Assembly (NCBI GenBank): GCA_963819975.1
Contig: CAWFYE010000007.1
Location: forward strand, 62,001-126,000
Source of the DNA: Palsa-1392 sp963819975
GTDB taxonomy: Bacteria; Verrucomicrobiota; Verrucomicrobiia; Chthoniobacterales; UBA10450
Direction of reading: 5' to 3'
DNA: 64,000 nt
Shown: positions 24,422 through 33,541 of the stretch, one piece after another
Layout: the number at the start of each line of letters is the position of its first letter
How positions within the stretch are numbered: the first letter of the stretch is position 1
The notes under the pieces: model-generated
The model's input: only the letters and a program-made list of their open reading frames with translations
What the model was told of the DNA's origin: nothing
Database searches by the model: none
Translations under genes and position numbers: made by a program

Positions 24422-26779
24422 CTACTCCGACCGCCCCCGGCCATGCGTGGAGTCGCGCAGCGGAATACCCTGCTGATAGAGCACAAGATCGGCCCCTAAC
24501 AATTGCGCGACGGCCGATTGCCCCTCGGCTTCCGCCCTCACAGCGCCCTCCTTCGCGGTCTGGACCGCGGCTGGATATTGACCGTTCTCGGCATGGGCGG
24601 CGGCGAGGACACGGAACACCATCGGGTTGTTGCCGGCGGCGGCGTGCAACGCTTTTTCTGCCAGCTCGAGCGCGTTCTTCCCATCGCGCACTTCGCTCTC
24701 GGGCGCGGTGGCGAGAATCCACGCGAGACTGATCTGGGTCGCGAGCCGGTCCGGCTGCAGACGCAAAGTCTCGCGCCACTCGCGCACCGCTTCGGCGATG
24801 CGGCCCTGGGCGAGCAGCGCGACGGCGAGGTTGTTGTGCATCTCTGCGTTCTCAGGCTGAATGCGCAATACCGCTTGCCATTCGGCCATTGCCTCCTCCG
24901 CCTTGCCCGATTTCAGAAGGGCGATCGCAAGATTGTTGTGCGCGTCGACTTTCCGCGGATCGCGTTGGAGCGTTTTCCGAAATTCCGCGATCGCTTCTGC
25001 GAGCTGATCGTTGCGCTGGAGTGCGATGGCGAGGTTGTAGTGCGCCGCGATGTTCTTGTCGTCGGCCTCGATCGCCTTTTGAAAATAGGGAATCGCTGCT
25101 TTCAGATCGCCTTTTTCCAAGTAGGCGTTGCCCAGACTGTAGCCGGCGTCGGAATCGTCCGGCCGGATGCGCAAAGCTTCGTGAAATTGCGCCAGGGCTT
25201 CGTCAATGGCCCCGCTCTCATAAAGCGCTTTGCCAAGATTGCGGTGCATCTCGCTATCGTTAGGTCGAATTTCAAGGACCTCGCGATAGTCCTGGATCGC
25301 TTCGGCATACTCCTTTTTTCTGAGCAGGGCGTTGGCCAGATTGGTCAGCCCATTGGCGTCGCGCGGGCGAATGCGGAGGGCTTCGCGGTCGTGCGCGATC
25401 GCCTCGTCGACGTAGCCCAGCCGGAGCAATTCGCTCCCCAGACCGCGCTCCGCGACATCGTTATTTTCAGTCACCGCGAGCGTGTGGCGCCAAAGGCCGA
25501 CAGAACTCGACCAGTAACCGACCTGTTGCCAGGAGAGCGCCATCAGGAACGCGAGGACCGACATCGCAGCGGTCCCAAGAATAAGTTTCTGCGACCGCCA
25601 GCGGGGAGTCAGGTCAGCCACCAGCCAAACAATCGCTAGATAGATACCGATCTGCGGCAGGTAAGTGTAACGGTCGGCGTGCGCCTGCCATCCCACCTGC
25701 ACCAGACCGATGACCGGAACGAGCATGCCCAGATACCAAAGCCAGCCCGTAACCAGATAGGGATACTTTTTGCGGACAACGAAGATCCAAAACGAAACTG
25801 CCAGCAGGCCCATAAGCGATAAGCCAACAATCCAAAAAGACAGGCTGCCCTTTGGATGAGGATAAAACGGCGCCAGGTGCGCCGGCCAAACCATCTCGCG
25901 TAGATAGACCCAGACGATGACTAACGCATTGTCCACTCGCCAGCGCAGCGGCCAATCCTGAGCCGCGCTTAAGGCTTGTTTCTGGGCCCAGATCGTTGCG
26001 ATCGAAATGGCGATCGTGACAAGAAAAAGAGGTACCTTTTCCAGGAGTAACCAGGAAAGGGAGGCGCGGGGTGGCTTTTCTTCCGGCTCGCTGGCTCCGG
26101 AGGGCGAGAAGGTGAATCGCCGGAGCGGCCAATAATCCAGGACCATAAGAAGAAAAGGAAAAGTCACCAGCATTGCTTTGGAAAACAGCCCAAGAATAAG
26201 CGCCACCACGACGAATAAGTAGGCGCCGAACGACGGCGGCCTTCGCACATAACGAGTATAAGCCCAGAGCCCAAGCATGAAGAAAACTCCGCTCAAGACA
26301 TCCTTGCGTTCTGAAATCCAGACGACCGATTCGGCACGCAAGGGATGAATCGCAAAGATCGCGGCGACCGCAGCGCTTCGCCAGAGCGCACCGATCATGG
26401 TCCGCAGGACCCAGAAAAGCAGAAGCACCGCTATCGAATGGAGGACGACGTTCACGCAGTGATAGGCGCTGGCGTTAAGTCCAAAGAGCTGCGCGTCCAG
26501 CATCAGCGAAAAAGAGGTCAGCGGATGCCAGTTGCCGACCAGTGGGTGGGTAAACGCCCTCACCATGCCGGCGCGGGTCACGCCATCGCTGATCCAGTGG
26601 TTTTGGTAGACGTAGAAGCTGTCGTCGTAATTAAAGAAGCCGTAGCCGATGGCGCGGCCGAAGATCAGCCAGGTGATCGCAACCAGTCCGAAACAGATCG
26701 CCGGCGTTGTCCAGGAGGGCTCTTCTCTTGCCAGCGGACCGGCAGGCTTTTTTGTTAGGCGTTTTTTTGCCCGCTTCAT
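24422..26779 (-). CDS. Polytopic GT-C-like membrane protein with TPR tail
   Basis: 785 residues. The N-terminal 420 residues hold about ten helices with GT-C-like elements: FFNYDDSFYVYQNHWISDGV (acidic pair in the first loop), NWHPLTSFSLMLDAQLFG and RAESVVWISERKDVLSGVFF, as in TMTC/PMT-type O-mannosyltransferase-like proteins. Residues 440-700 are at least seven tetratricopeptide repeats (LGKALYESGAIDEALAQFHE, and others). A periplasmic glycosyl-transfer role with a TPR docking arm is inference. It overlaps the upstream GT2 gene by 4 bases, so both belong to one unit. Confidence 0.82.
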   Translation of the reverse strand: MKRAKKRLTKKPAGPLAREEPSWTTPAICFGLVAITWLIFGRAIGYGFFNYDDSFYVYQNHWISDGVTRAGMVRAFTHPLVGNWHPLTSFSLMLDAQLFGLNASAYHCVNVVLHSIAVLLLFWVLRTMIGALWRSAAVAAIFAIHPLRAESVVWISERKDVLSGVFFMLGLWAYTRYVRRPPSFGAYLFVVVALILGLFSKAMLVTFPFLLMVLDYWPLRRFTFSPSGASEPEEKPPRASLSWLLLEKVPLFLVTIAISIATIWAQKQALSAAQDWPLRWRVDNALVIVWVYLREMVWPAHLAPFYPHPKGSLSFWIVGLSLMGLLAVSFWIFVVRKKYPYLVTGWLWYLGMLVPVIGLVQVGWQAHADRYTYLPQIGIYLAIVWLVADLTPRWRSQKLILGTAAMSVLAFLMALSWQQVGYWSSSVGLWRHTLAVTENNDVAERGLGSELLRLGYVDEAIAHDREALRIRPRDANGLTNLANALLRKKEYAEAIQDYREVLEIRPNDSEMHRNLGKALYESGAIDEALAQFHEALRIRPDDSDAGYSLGNAYLEKGDLKAAIPYFQKAIEADDKNIAAHYNLAIALQRNDQLAEAIAEFRKTLQRDPRKVDAHNNLAIALLKSGKAEEAMAEWQAVLRIQPENAEMHNNLAVALLAQGRIAEAVREWRETLRLQPDRLATQISLAWILATAPESEVRDGKNALELAEKALHAAAGNNPMVFRVLAAAHAENGQYPAAVQTAKEGAVRAEAEGQSAVAQLLGADLVLYQQGIPLRDSTHGRGRSE

Positions 26780-27498
26780 CGACCGAGAGTCTGCCAGCGT
26801 GATCTGACCGCAGTCGCGAGACAGCCCATGCCGTAACGCAGGCTAGCGCCGAATCCGATCGAAGACGCTTCCGGGAAATACTTTGCCGGGCAGCTAATCT
26901 CTCCGATCGGATAGCCGAGAGCGATCACCTGGACCAGAATCTGGTTGTCGAATATGAAATCATCCGAGTTTTTTTCCAAGGGGAGCTGCTCGAGCAGCCC
27001 GCGGGAGAAGGCACGATAGCCGGTGTGATATTCGGAGAGCTTGGCGCCGAGCAAAAGGTTTTCGATCAAGGTCAGCAAACGGTTTGAAACATACTTCCAC
27101 CACGGCATCCCGCCGCGAAGCGCACCGCCGCCGAGAATGCGAGAGCCGAGAACGCAGGGATATAGTCCGCTCGTCACGAGCGAAGCCATCGCAGGAATAA
27201 GGGCGGGCGTGTACTGATAGTCGGGATGAATCATGATGACCACATCGGCCCCAGCGGCGAGGGCCAGCCGGTAACAGGTCTTTTGATTCGCGCCGTAGCC
27301 GCGGTTCTGAGGATGGACTTCCACCTGTACGTTCGGCAGGGCGCGCGCCATCGCTGCGGTTTCGTCCTTGCTCGCGTCGTCCACCAGGATGACGCGATCG
27401 ACGATCCCATGCGCCATCACTTCATCATAAGTCTGGCGCAAGGTCCGGGCCGCGTTATAGGCCGGCATCACGACGACGATTTTCTGGCCGTGCAACAT
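26776..27498 (-). CDS. Family 2 glycosyltransferase (polyprenyl-phosphate sugar transferase type)
   Basis: 240-residue GT2 with no obvious membrane helices. The nucleotide-binding start VVMPAYNAARTLRQTYDEV, then VDDASKDET and the metal motif region MIHPDYQYTP are typical of dolichyl-phosphate mannose/glucose synthase-like enzymes. It may load a sugar onto the lipid carrier used by the TPR-tailed membrane protein coupled 4 bases downstream. That pairing is inferred from the overlap. Confidence 0.9.
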   Translation of the reverse strand: MLHGQKIVVVMPAYNAARTLRQTYDEVMAHGIVDRVILVDDASKDETAAMARALPNVQVEVHPQNRGYGANQKTCYRLALAAGADVVIMIHPDYQYTPALIPAMASLVTSGLYPCVLGSRILGGGALRGGMPWWKYVSNRLLTLIENLLLGAKLSEYHTGYRAFSRGLLEQLPLEKNSDDFIFDNQILVQVIALGYPIGEISCPAKYFPEASSIGFGASLRYGMGCLATAVRSRWQTLGR

Positions 27499-27501
27499 GC
27501 C

Positions 27502-28524
27502 TTAGTTCGGTAACGACGCGCGCCCGGCAGAAAGGAGGAGATCAAGGGCGCGCCGGTGTGGAGATGGAAGCGGAAGACGATCAAGCGCAGGTTGAGGAAA
27601 CCAGCGTTGCTTGTCGTTACGCTCCTGCTTCGCCGACCGGGCGAAAACGGCGAGCGTGATGCGGTGGTGAGTAAATGGAAAATCGATTTTCAGGAGCGGC
27701 TCTTCTTTCGGACTCCGAGCAAGACGCGGCAAGATCCACATTCCGCGCCAGCGATCGTTCGATTGCTCCAGCAGAATGCGATTGCGACTCTGGGTGAAGG
27801 CATGCGGCTCGAAGAGTTGAAGCGTCCGCGGCGGTTTTCGTTTGATCGGGAGGAGAGCAGGCTGTTCGGCGCGGCAGAAAACTCGGACCGGGCATGCGCC
27901 GCAACGCGGCTGGCGCGGCAGACAAACGAGGGCCCCAAGATCCATCAGGGCAGAGTTGTGCGCTCGCGCTCCTCTCCGGGGGAGGAGCTTGGTCGCGGTT
28001 TGCCAGAGATGCTCCCGGCCACGGGTGGAATCGATCGGCGCCTGCAAATTCGTCAGGCGCGCGAGAAGGCGCGCAATGTTGGCCTCAACGATCGATTCGG
28101 ACCGGTCGAAGGCAAAACTGGCGATCGCACCGGCGGTGTAGCGCCCCACCCCCGGGAGCTGCGCCATCACGGCCAGCTGCGAGGGAAGTTGGCCGCCGAA
28201 ATTTTCCCTAACGAATTTCGCGGCGGCCTGCAGATTGCGCGCCCGAGCGTAATATCCAAGCCCCTCCCAGAAGCGGAGGACGTCCGACTCCCGGGCGCAC
28301 GCGAGGGTAGTGAAATCGGGGAAGCGCTCGAGCCAACGTTCGTAATATGGAATCACAGTCGCGACCTGGGTTTGCTGGAGCATAAATTCCGAGACCGTGA
28401 TGGCGTAAGGATCGCGGGTCCGACGCCACGGCAGGTCCCGACCCTGGAGCCGGAACCAGCGCTGGAGGCGGCGGCGGAATTGGCGGGGGTCGAGCGGGGT
28501 CTCGGATTCAGTGGGTCGCGGCAT
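27502..28524 (-). CDS. mutY: A/G-specific adenine glycosylase
   Basis: 340-residue base-excision repair enzyme that removes adenine opposite 8-oxoguanine. The helix-hairpin-helix block MAQLPGVGRYTAGAIASFAF precedes the catalytic-Asp region. The iron-sulfur ligands are C-LPRQPR-C-GA-C-PVRVF-C, and FMLQQTQVATVIPYYERWL is the classic MutY segment. The C-terminal Nudix-like part is about 110 residues. The ATG at 28524 is used; the longer frame to 28986 overlaps the divergent rnhC gene. Confidence 0.95.
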   Translation of the reverse strand: MPRPTESETPLDPRQFRRRLQRWFRLQGRDLPWRRTRDPYAITVSEFMLQQTQVATVIPYYERWLERFPDFTTLACARESDVLRFWEGLGYYARARNLQAAAKFVRENFGGQLPSQLAVMAQLPGVGRYTAGAIASFAFDRSESIVEANIARLLARLTNLQAPIDSTRGREHLWQTATKLLPRRGARAHNSALMDLGALVCLPRQPRCGACPVRVFCRAEQPALLPIKRKPPRTLQLFEPHAFTQSRNRILLEQSNDRWRGMWILPRLARSPKEEPLLKIDFPFTHHRITLAVFARSAKQERNDKQRWFPQPALDRLPLPSPHRRALDLLLSAGRASLPN

Positions 28525-28668
28525 GCGTTCGGGAATGATGCCACGAGTAGATGAATCCCCAAACCGCGAGCGAGAGAATCGAAGTGACAAAAGCAGATCT
28601 CGACCGGCCGGAGTCGCCACGTCCCTGAAAGCCGCCCGGACAAAAATTCTCGCCTCGGCTCGCGAGCG

Positions 28669-29658
28669 ATGATCTCGTTGAAACTCAACCACGCCATGCC
28701 TGCGCCACCGCTGACCACATACACTGCTCCACTCACCGGCGGGCAGGTCGAAGCTCTGCGCCAACTGTTGGAGAATGCCGGATTCGAATTTTCGCCGAAG
28801 CCTTACACGATCTATTTCGCACAGAAAAATAAGCTGAGCGTCGCTGTCTATGAGAAAGGACCGAAGGTTCTTTTGCAGGGCAAGGGGATTGACGAGTTCG
28901 TTAGTTTCGAGCTTGAGCCGAAGATTCTCGGCGAAGCACGGCTCGGATACGAGGAAGTGCACACGCCGGAAATGTTCGAGCCGCATTTCGGGATCGATGA
29001 AAGCGGCAAGGGCGATTTCTTTGGCCCGCTCGTGATCGCGGGTGTGTTTACCGATCGGGCTATCGCGCGCAGTTTTTTGGAGAACGGAATCCAGGATAGC
29101 AAACGGATCGGATCAGACGCAAAAATTCGGGCGCTCGCTAAAATGATCCGGCAAACGCCGGGGATCGCGCTCGATGTCGTGCAGATCGGGCCGGAGCGGT
29201 ACAACGATCTCTACGAAAAGTTTGGGAATCTGAACAGCCTCCTCGGCTGGGGCCACGCCCGGGTGATCGAAAACCTCCTCGCGCAACGGCCCGATTGCCC
29301 GCGCGCGCTCTCCGACAAATTTGCCGACGCACGCGTGATCGAGAAGGCACTCCTGCAACATGGCCAGAACATCCAGCTCGACCAACGGACCAAGGCCGAG
29401 TCGGATTTCGCGGTTGCCGCGGCGTCGATCCTGGCCCGCGAATCCTTCATCGACTGGCTCCAACGCCATGGTAAGCGGATCGGGCTGACTTTGGGACGAG
29501 GCGTTTCCGCCACGGTCAAGGAAATGGCGCGCCAGATCGTCGAGAAAGAGGGACCGGCGGGTTTGCGCCGTTTCGCCAAGGTCCACTTCCGCACCGCACA
29601 CGAGATTGCGCCTGGTCACTTTGCCGCGCCACCCCCGCGACGGGAGTGGCGGAGATAA
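28669..29658 (+). CDS. rnhC: Ribonuclease HIII
   Basis: 329 residues. An N-terminal TBP-like substrate-binding domain (about 10-105) is followed by the RNase H2/H3 catalytic domain beginning FGIDESGKGDFFGPLVIAGV, with the DE and later Asp residues of the metal site (LGWGHARVIENLL; QRTKAESDFAVAAASILARE). It cleaves RNA in RNA-DNA hybrids. A second ATG at 28696 could also be the start. It is divergent from mutY with 144 bases between. The C-terminal tail PPPRREWRR is basic. Confidence 0.93.
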   Translation: MISLKLNHAMPAPPLTTYTAPLTGGQVEALRQLLENAGFEFSPKPYTIYFAQKNKLSVAVYEKGPKVLLQGKGIDEFVSFELEPKILGEARLGYEEVHTPEMFEPHFGIDESGKGDFFGPLVIAGVFTDRAIARSFLENGIQDSKRIGSDAKIRALAKMIRQTPGIALDVVQIGPERYNDLYEKFGNLNSLLGWGHARVIENLLAQRPDCPRALSDKFADARVIEKALLQHGQNIQLDQRTKAESDFAVAAASILARESFIDWLQRHGKRIGLTLGRGVSATVKEMARQIVEKEGPAGLRRFAKVHFRTAHEIAPGHFAAPPPRREWRR

Positions 29659-29735
29659 GGCAAACGAGCCCTCAAAATTAGCCGTTTCCCTTCCTCAGCG
29701 CGGCAAGCTTCCTGCTCTTTCTCCGGCACTGCTCC

Positions 29736-30473
29736 GTGGATACGCGACTGCTGATTCTAAATGCCGAGCCGGTTTTTGAAGACCGCGCTCTGGCCATGAT
29801 CGACGCCCTGCGCAAGGTCGAAATGCGCATCGTGCGCACTCTTTCCGAAGCCGTTTACATCCTGATGCGGGAAGATTTCGATCTTTTCATCGTGGAGGGC
29901 GAAACGACGATCGCGATCGAACAGACGATCCATACCCGGCAGCATTTTCCCTCACTCGAGATCGTGGCCTTGATCGACAGAGCCGCCAGCGAAGAGGTCC
30001 TGCAGGGAGCAACGGAACAAAATATCGAACTCGTCGCGACCGACTGCAGCGATCGCCGGCTGCGCCGCGAACTGCGCGCCTTGGTCGGGGCGTTTGAAAG
30101 AACAACCGGCCCGGCGGCTGAGGGGATTGATCCCTGCCATTCTCTGGTCGGGAACCTGAATCAATTCTCGGCCGCGGAAATTCTGCAAATGAGCTGCCTT
30201 TCCCAGCGCAGCGGACGGTTTACGTTCAAGTCGGGCCGCGGCAATAGCGAAATATATCTGCATCACGGGATGGTGCGGCACGCCACCTACGGCTCGATCG
30301 AAGGAGAAGCGGCTGTCGCGGAAATTTTCCGCTGGCGGCAGGGCCGGTTCTATTTTGAGGAGGGGATTATCAGCCAAGTGCAGACTGTGCAACGGCCCTG
30401 GAACCATCTCCTGATAGATAATCTGCAAAAACTCGACGAGACCATGCAGATGGTGAGCGTCGTTGGGCAATAA
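29736..30473 (+). CDS. DUF4388/PATAN-domain protein with receiver-like N-terminus
   Basis: 245 residues starting with GTG. The N-terminal half (about 1-120) folds like a response-regulator receiver (LLILNAEPVFEDRALAMIDA; EDFDLFIVEGE), but the phosphoacceptor position reads VEGE rather than a standard Asp context. The C-terminal 110 residues (LVGNLNQFSAAEILQMSCLS, SGRFTFKSGRGNSEIYLHHG) are the DUF4388/PATAN domain found in two-component and gliding-related proteins. Its stop overlaps the next gene by one base. The signalling role is inferred from domains only. Confidence 0.8.
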   Translation: MDTRLLILNAEPVFEDRALAMIDALRKVEMRIVRTLSEAVYILMREDFDLFIVEGETTIAIEQTIHTRQHFPSLEIVALIDRAASEEVLQGATEQNIELVATDCSDRRLRRELRALVGAFERTTGPAAEGIDPCHSLVGNLNQFSAAEILQMSCLSQRSGRFTFKSGRGNSEIYLHHGMVRHATYGSIEGEAAVAEIFRWRQGRFYFEEGIISQVQTVQRPWNHLLIDNLQKLDETMQMVSVVGQ

Positions 30474-30907
30474 TGAGAGACACGAGCCTCGAAACGCGGC
30501 TCCGGCTGCTCACTTTGCAAACCGAAAGCTGGAAAAAGCTGCACGACTTCATCACTTACGCACTGGACAAGTCGAAGCCGATTATTTCACCGGAGCAGGA
30601 ACGCCAATTCACGGAAGTCCGCGCCATTCTTCTGCAAGAGACCGAGCATGTCTTTACCGAGCTGAATCTGGTCGCGGAATTATCCGGCAAGGCGATGAAC
30701 GTCATGAATCGAGCCTCGTCGATCCGGGGAGTGCGGGAGCTCTCCGGTGAAGAAGCGCGCCGGCTGGAGGTCGAATGGAACGCCGTTTTTACCAAAGTCG
30801 GCGTCGTCCAAGGCCAGCTCAAAGCACGCCGGCGGGAGTTGCTCGGTCGCAGCGCACTGATGCAGGCTTTAGGCGGCATTTTCAGGCGCCGAACTGCTTT
30901 TCGCTAG
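30473..30907 (+). CDS. Hypothetical helical protein
   Basis: 144 residues, family not recognised. It is predicted almost all helical and highly charged (RLRLLTLQTESWKKLHDFIT, LLQETEHVFTELNLVAELSG), with a basic C-terminus FRRRTAFR. The start ATG overlaps the stop of the DUF4388 gene (TAATG), so the two proteins are coupled and probably partners. No membrane segment or catalytic motif is seen. Confidence 0.68.
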   Translation: MRDTSLETRLRLLTLQTESWKKLHDFITYALDKSKPIISPEQERQFTEVRAILLQETEHVFTELNLVAELSGKAMNVMNRASSIRGVRELSGEEARRLEVEWNAVFTKVGVVQGQLKARRRELLGRSALMQALGGIFRRRTAFR

Positions 30908-31032
30908 AGCGATCGCAGTCGAACTCGCTTCGGTCGAAGCGCTTCCAAGGGAGGAGCATTCCCGGGCCCCGCGGAATTTTTCGCGTAAATCATCCGCTCA
31001 CTAAGCGGTCGGCAGACGATTCTTGCTTTAAC

Positions 31033-31446
31033 ATGAGTAAGCTCACTAAACGCGACATCGTCGTGTCGATTAGCAATCAGACGGGTATGGTGCAGCACCA
31101 GGTTTTCGACGTGGTCCAGCGCACGCTCGATCAAATCACCGATAGCCTGGCGCGGAATGTGGCCGTCGAGTTACGCAACTTCGGCGTCTTCCAGCCGCGG
31201 CTAACCAAGCCGCGCGTGGGACGCAATCCGAACCAACCCGGAAGCAGTTTCGTCATCCCCCCGCGGGCGACCGTAAAATTCAAAGCCGGAAAAATCATGC
31301 GCCAACGGGTCGAGAAATTGTCCCGGGAAATGAAGGAAGCGGCTGACCGGGCCAGCGAGGCAAGCGGGAAGCAGGTCGAGTCGGAAAGCGCCCCGGTCAA
31401 AATAGTGCACGCTGCGGCTGCCCCCACTCTGGGAAGCGGAGAGTGA
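31033..31446 (+). CDS. HU/IHF-family DNA-binding protein with C-terminal tail
   Basis: 137 residues. Residues 1-90 match HU: MSKLTKRDIVVSISNQTGM, VELRNFGVFQPRLTKPRVGR, NPNQPGSSFVIPPRATVKFK, with the Pro at the DNA-intercalating arm. The last 45 residues are an unusual Ala/Glu/Lys tail (ADRASEASGKQVESESAP) not found in standard 90-residue HU. The start at 31033 is chosen because the HU fold begins there; the frame runs open upstream. A nucleoid role is expected. Confidence 0.9.
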   Translation: MSKLTKRDIVVSISNQTGMVQHQVFDVVQRTLDQITDSLARNVAVELRNFGVFQPRLTKPRVGRNPNQPGSSFVIPPRATVKFKAGKIMRQRVEKLSREMKEAADRASEASGKQVESESAPVKIVHAAAAPTLGSGE

Positions 31447-31558
31447 GGCTGGTGACTTTGCGCTTTCGACAGAACAGCGGGTCCAGACCGTAAACATTTC
31501 TGTTCAGGCGGAATCCGCTTTGTGTCATCCGCACGAATCGGCTAAGACACCACTTTCT

Positions 31559-32476
31559 ATGAAATATATCCTCTGCCTCGTCGCCTGTGGCGGCGTCTTC
31601 CTCATCTCTCCCGGCCTCAAAGCCGGTACCGAGACGGACGAAAAGACGGCGGTCGCAACGACCGAAACGACGCTTGAACCGACTCCGCTGGATATCTTCT
31701 TTTACGAACAGGCTTACGTCTTTGAGAGCGATCTGAACCACGGCGGCAGCTTTGGCCAACAGGACGAACTCCAAACCTCGTTCGAGTACGGACACCGAAT
31801 TCGTCTGAGGGGAAATTTCTATCTCCACCTTGGGATTGCCTACGATCGCTATGACTTTGGCAGCACCGGCGCGCCCGTGCCCAACCATCTCCAGGACCTG
31901 GCCGGCGTATTTGGAATCGATTACATGCACGGGAAGGATGTCGGCGCGTTTTTCCAGGTCCGGCCGGGATTTTATTTTCAAAACGACATCAACATTTCCT
32001 CTTTCGATGTGCCAATCACTTTGGGCACCATCTTTATCATCAAGGAGGATACGTTCTACATCTTCGCCGGTGCTCGCGCATCGTTTCTCTACGGCGGCTT
32101 CCCAGTTTTGCCGCTCGCCGGTATCGTCTGGATTCCCTCCGACAAGGTCCGTCTGATGGCTCTTCTGCCTGAGCCGAGGTTGATTTATTCGCCGAACAAA
32201 AAACTCGATCTTTGGATCGGCGGCGAACTCGCCGGCGGCTCTTTCCGGACCGATCGCAATGAAGGCATCCAGCCGGGGAAGCTTCGTGGCGCACAGGTGG
32301 ACTTCGCTGATTATCGCGCCGGAGTCGGCCTCAACTACGCGCTCTCAGAACAGATCTCGGTTAATCTCGGGGCAGGGTTTTCGATCCAGCGGAATTTCAA
32401 CTTTGACCGGGCCGGGGAAACCTATCGGACGGATCCCTCGCCCTACCTCCGGCTCAAAATGTCAGCCGAATTTTGA
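31559..32476 (+). CDS. Outer-membrane beta-barrel-like protein (DUF6268-like), copy 1
   Basis: 305 residues with a signal peptide (MKYILCLVACGGVFLISPGL). The rest alternates short aromatic-rich strands (GNFYLHLGIAYDRYDFGSTG; GAFFQVRPGFYFQNDINISS; FYIFAGARASFLYGGFPVLP) and ends in a C-terminal strand RLKMSAEF with a final Phe, as in outer-membrane barrels. It resembles the 36828-37754 protein in length, in the PNHLQDLAGVFGID / PNTLQAVNSIVGLD segment, in the GxFRTDxxxG strand and in the end. The gene runs directly into the exported protein at 32478. It may be a pore or scaffold; that is inference. Confidence 0.78.
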   Translation: MKYILCLVACGGVFLISPGLKAGTETDEKTAVATTETTLEPTPLDIFFYEQAYVFESDLNHGGSFGQQDELQTSFEYGHRIRLRGNFYLHLGIAYDRYDFGSTGAPVPNHLQDLAGVFGIDYMHGKDVGAFFQVRPGFYFQNDINISSFDVPITLGTIFIIKEDTFYIFAGARASFLYGGFPVLPLAGIVWIPSDKVRLMALLPEPRLIYSPNKKLDLWIGGELAGGSFRTDRNEGIQPGKLRGAQVDFADYRAGVGLNYALSEQISVNLGAGFSIQRNFNFDRAGETYRTDPSPYLRLKMSAEF

Positions 32477-32477
32477 T

Positions 32478-33509
32478 TTGAATTTCCTCACCGGCCCGGG
32501 AGGGGCTCTGTTTTCGTCGGGCAAAAGAGCCTTTTTCTTGCTCGCGACGTTGATCGCATCGTCGACAGCACCGGCCGCTCCGCTCGATGACCTCGGCGCG
32601 CTCGCGCAACTTCCGCCGATCAACCTGGCGAAGTTGAAGCAGGGCGAGATTGTCGCCCAACCTGGACCGACTGGCGATTTTCCGCGCGGCATTTTCCTCG
32701 AGTCCTGCTACTTCATTCACGTCCCGATGGAGAGAGTCGCAGACGCCCTCCTCCACTGGGACCCGATCCAGCACCAGGACCTGGATGTCCATCTTTATCG
32801 CGAATATGCCTTGCCCGGCAATGTGGACGCTTTCGCAAAACTTCGGCTCGGCGCGAGTGAATCGGATACGGGTTGGCTCCTCGCTCAGACCGCCCGGACC
32901 GTCGAGACAGGCGAAGCCAACGATCTGCACCTTACAAATGAGGAGGCAGCCTTCCTGCATGAAAAATCGCTGCCGCCGAGCGAAGCCTGGCAGCAAATCC
33001 TGCAGCGCCGCAGCGAGGCCCTGGCCAGCGGAGGATTAGCCGCAGTTGCCCCCTACGGATCTGACAAATCCATTTCGCCCTCCTCCGAATTCAAAGGACT
33101 CCTCTCCCTCGTTCCGAAAGCGACCCGGCATTTCCAGCCCGTTCTCAAAATGCAACCGCTCATCAACAACGGCAAAGCGGCCAGCGCCGCTTTCGGCTTT
33201 TGGGAGGCGCTCACGGTCCGCAATCACACGACCTTGCAGCTCGGGACCTTAGCGGCCCACAAGGAGCCAGAGTCCTGGCAGGTGATCCGCTGCGTTTACT
33301 ATCCGTCCGACACCTATTTCATGTCGCTCAATCTCTTTCAGCTATGGCCGATGGACGGCGGCACCCTCGTCTGGCAGGTCGGCATGGTTTCGGCGCCATT
33401 CCGTCCCTTTCTCGGCGGAATCGATCGCTTCATCGGGAGCCGACTGATGAAACAGGCCACGCTCGGCACGATCACCGCGTTTCGCACCGATCTCGAGAAG
33501 GAGCATTGA
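32478..33509 (+). CDS. Exported protein, paralog of 35839-36831, copy 1
   Basis: About 343 residues from a TTG at 32478, one base after the upstream stop. No ATG fits, so the start is uncertain. A hydrophobic leader (RAFFLLATLIASSTAPAAP) suggests export. Blocks shared with the 35839 protein are LAKLKQGEI / LPELAKGEI, the following F-L-E-S-C-Y-F / F-L-S-V-Q-S-C-F segment, a SLNLFQLWPMDGG / SLTLYQFWPVTIDG block, and a C-terminal DxxIGSRLMKQATLGTITAF / GIGRLGAESTMKKDILRAVA helix. No catalytic motif or known family is recognised. It is coupled to the barrel gene and convergent with the ABC-2 permease gene. Confidence 0.72.
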   Translation: MNFLTGPGGALFSSGKRAFFLLATLIASSTAPAAPLDDLGALAQLPPINLAKLKQGEIVAQPGPTGDFPRGIFLESCYFIHVPMERVADALLHWDPIQHQDLDVHLYREYALPGNVDAFAKLRLGASESDTGWLLAQTARTVETGEANDLHLTNEEAAFLHEKSLPPSEAWQQILQRRSEALASGGLAAVAPYGSDKSISPSSEFKGLLSLVPKATRHFQPVLKMQPLINNGKAASAAFGFWEALTVRNHTTLQLGTLAAHKEPESWQVIRCVYYPSDTYFMSLNLFQLWPMDGGTLVWQVGMVSAPFRPFLGGIDRFIGSRLMKQATLGTITAFRTDLEKEH

Positions 33510-33541
33510 ACGGGACGAGACGCGGGGCGGCGCCCGCCTCG

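Noticed and set aside
24503..25639. 378-codon plus-strand ORF opposite the TPR domain
   Set aside because: It is a mirror frame of the repetitive GC-rich TPR coding region, with no family features or leader.
27556..28554. 332-codon plus-strand ORF over mutY
   Set aside because: mutY is unambiguous on the other strand.
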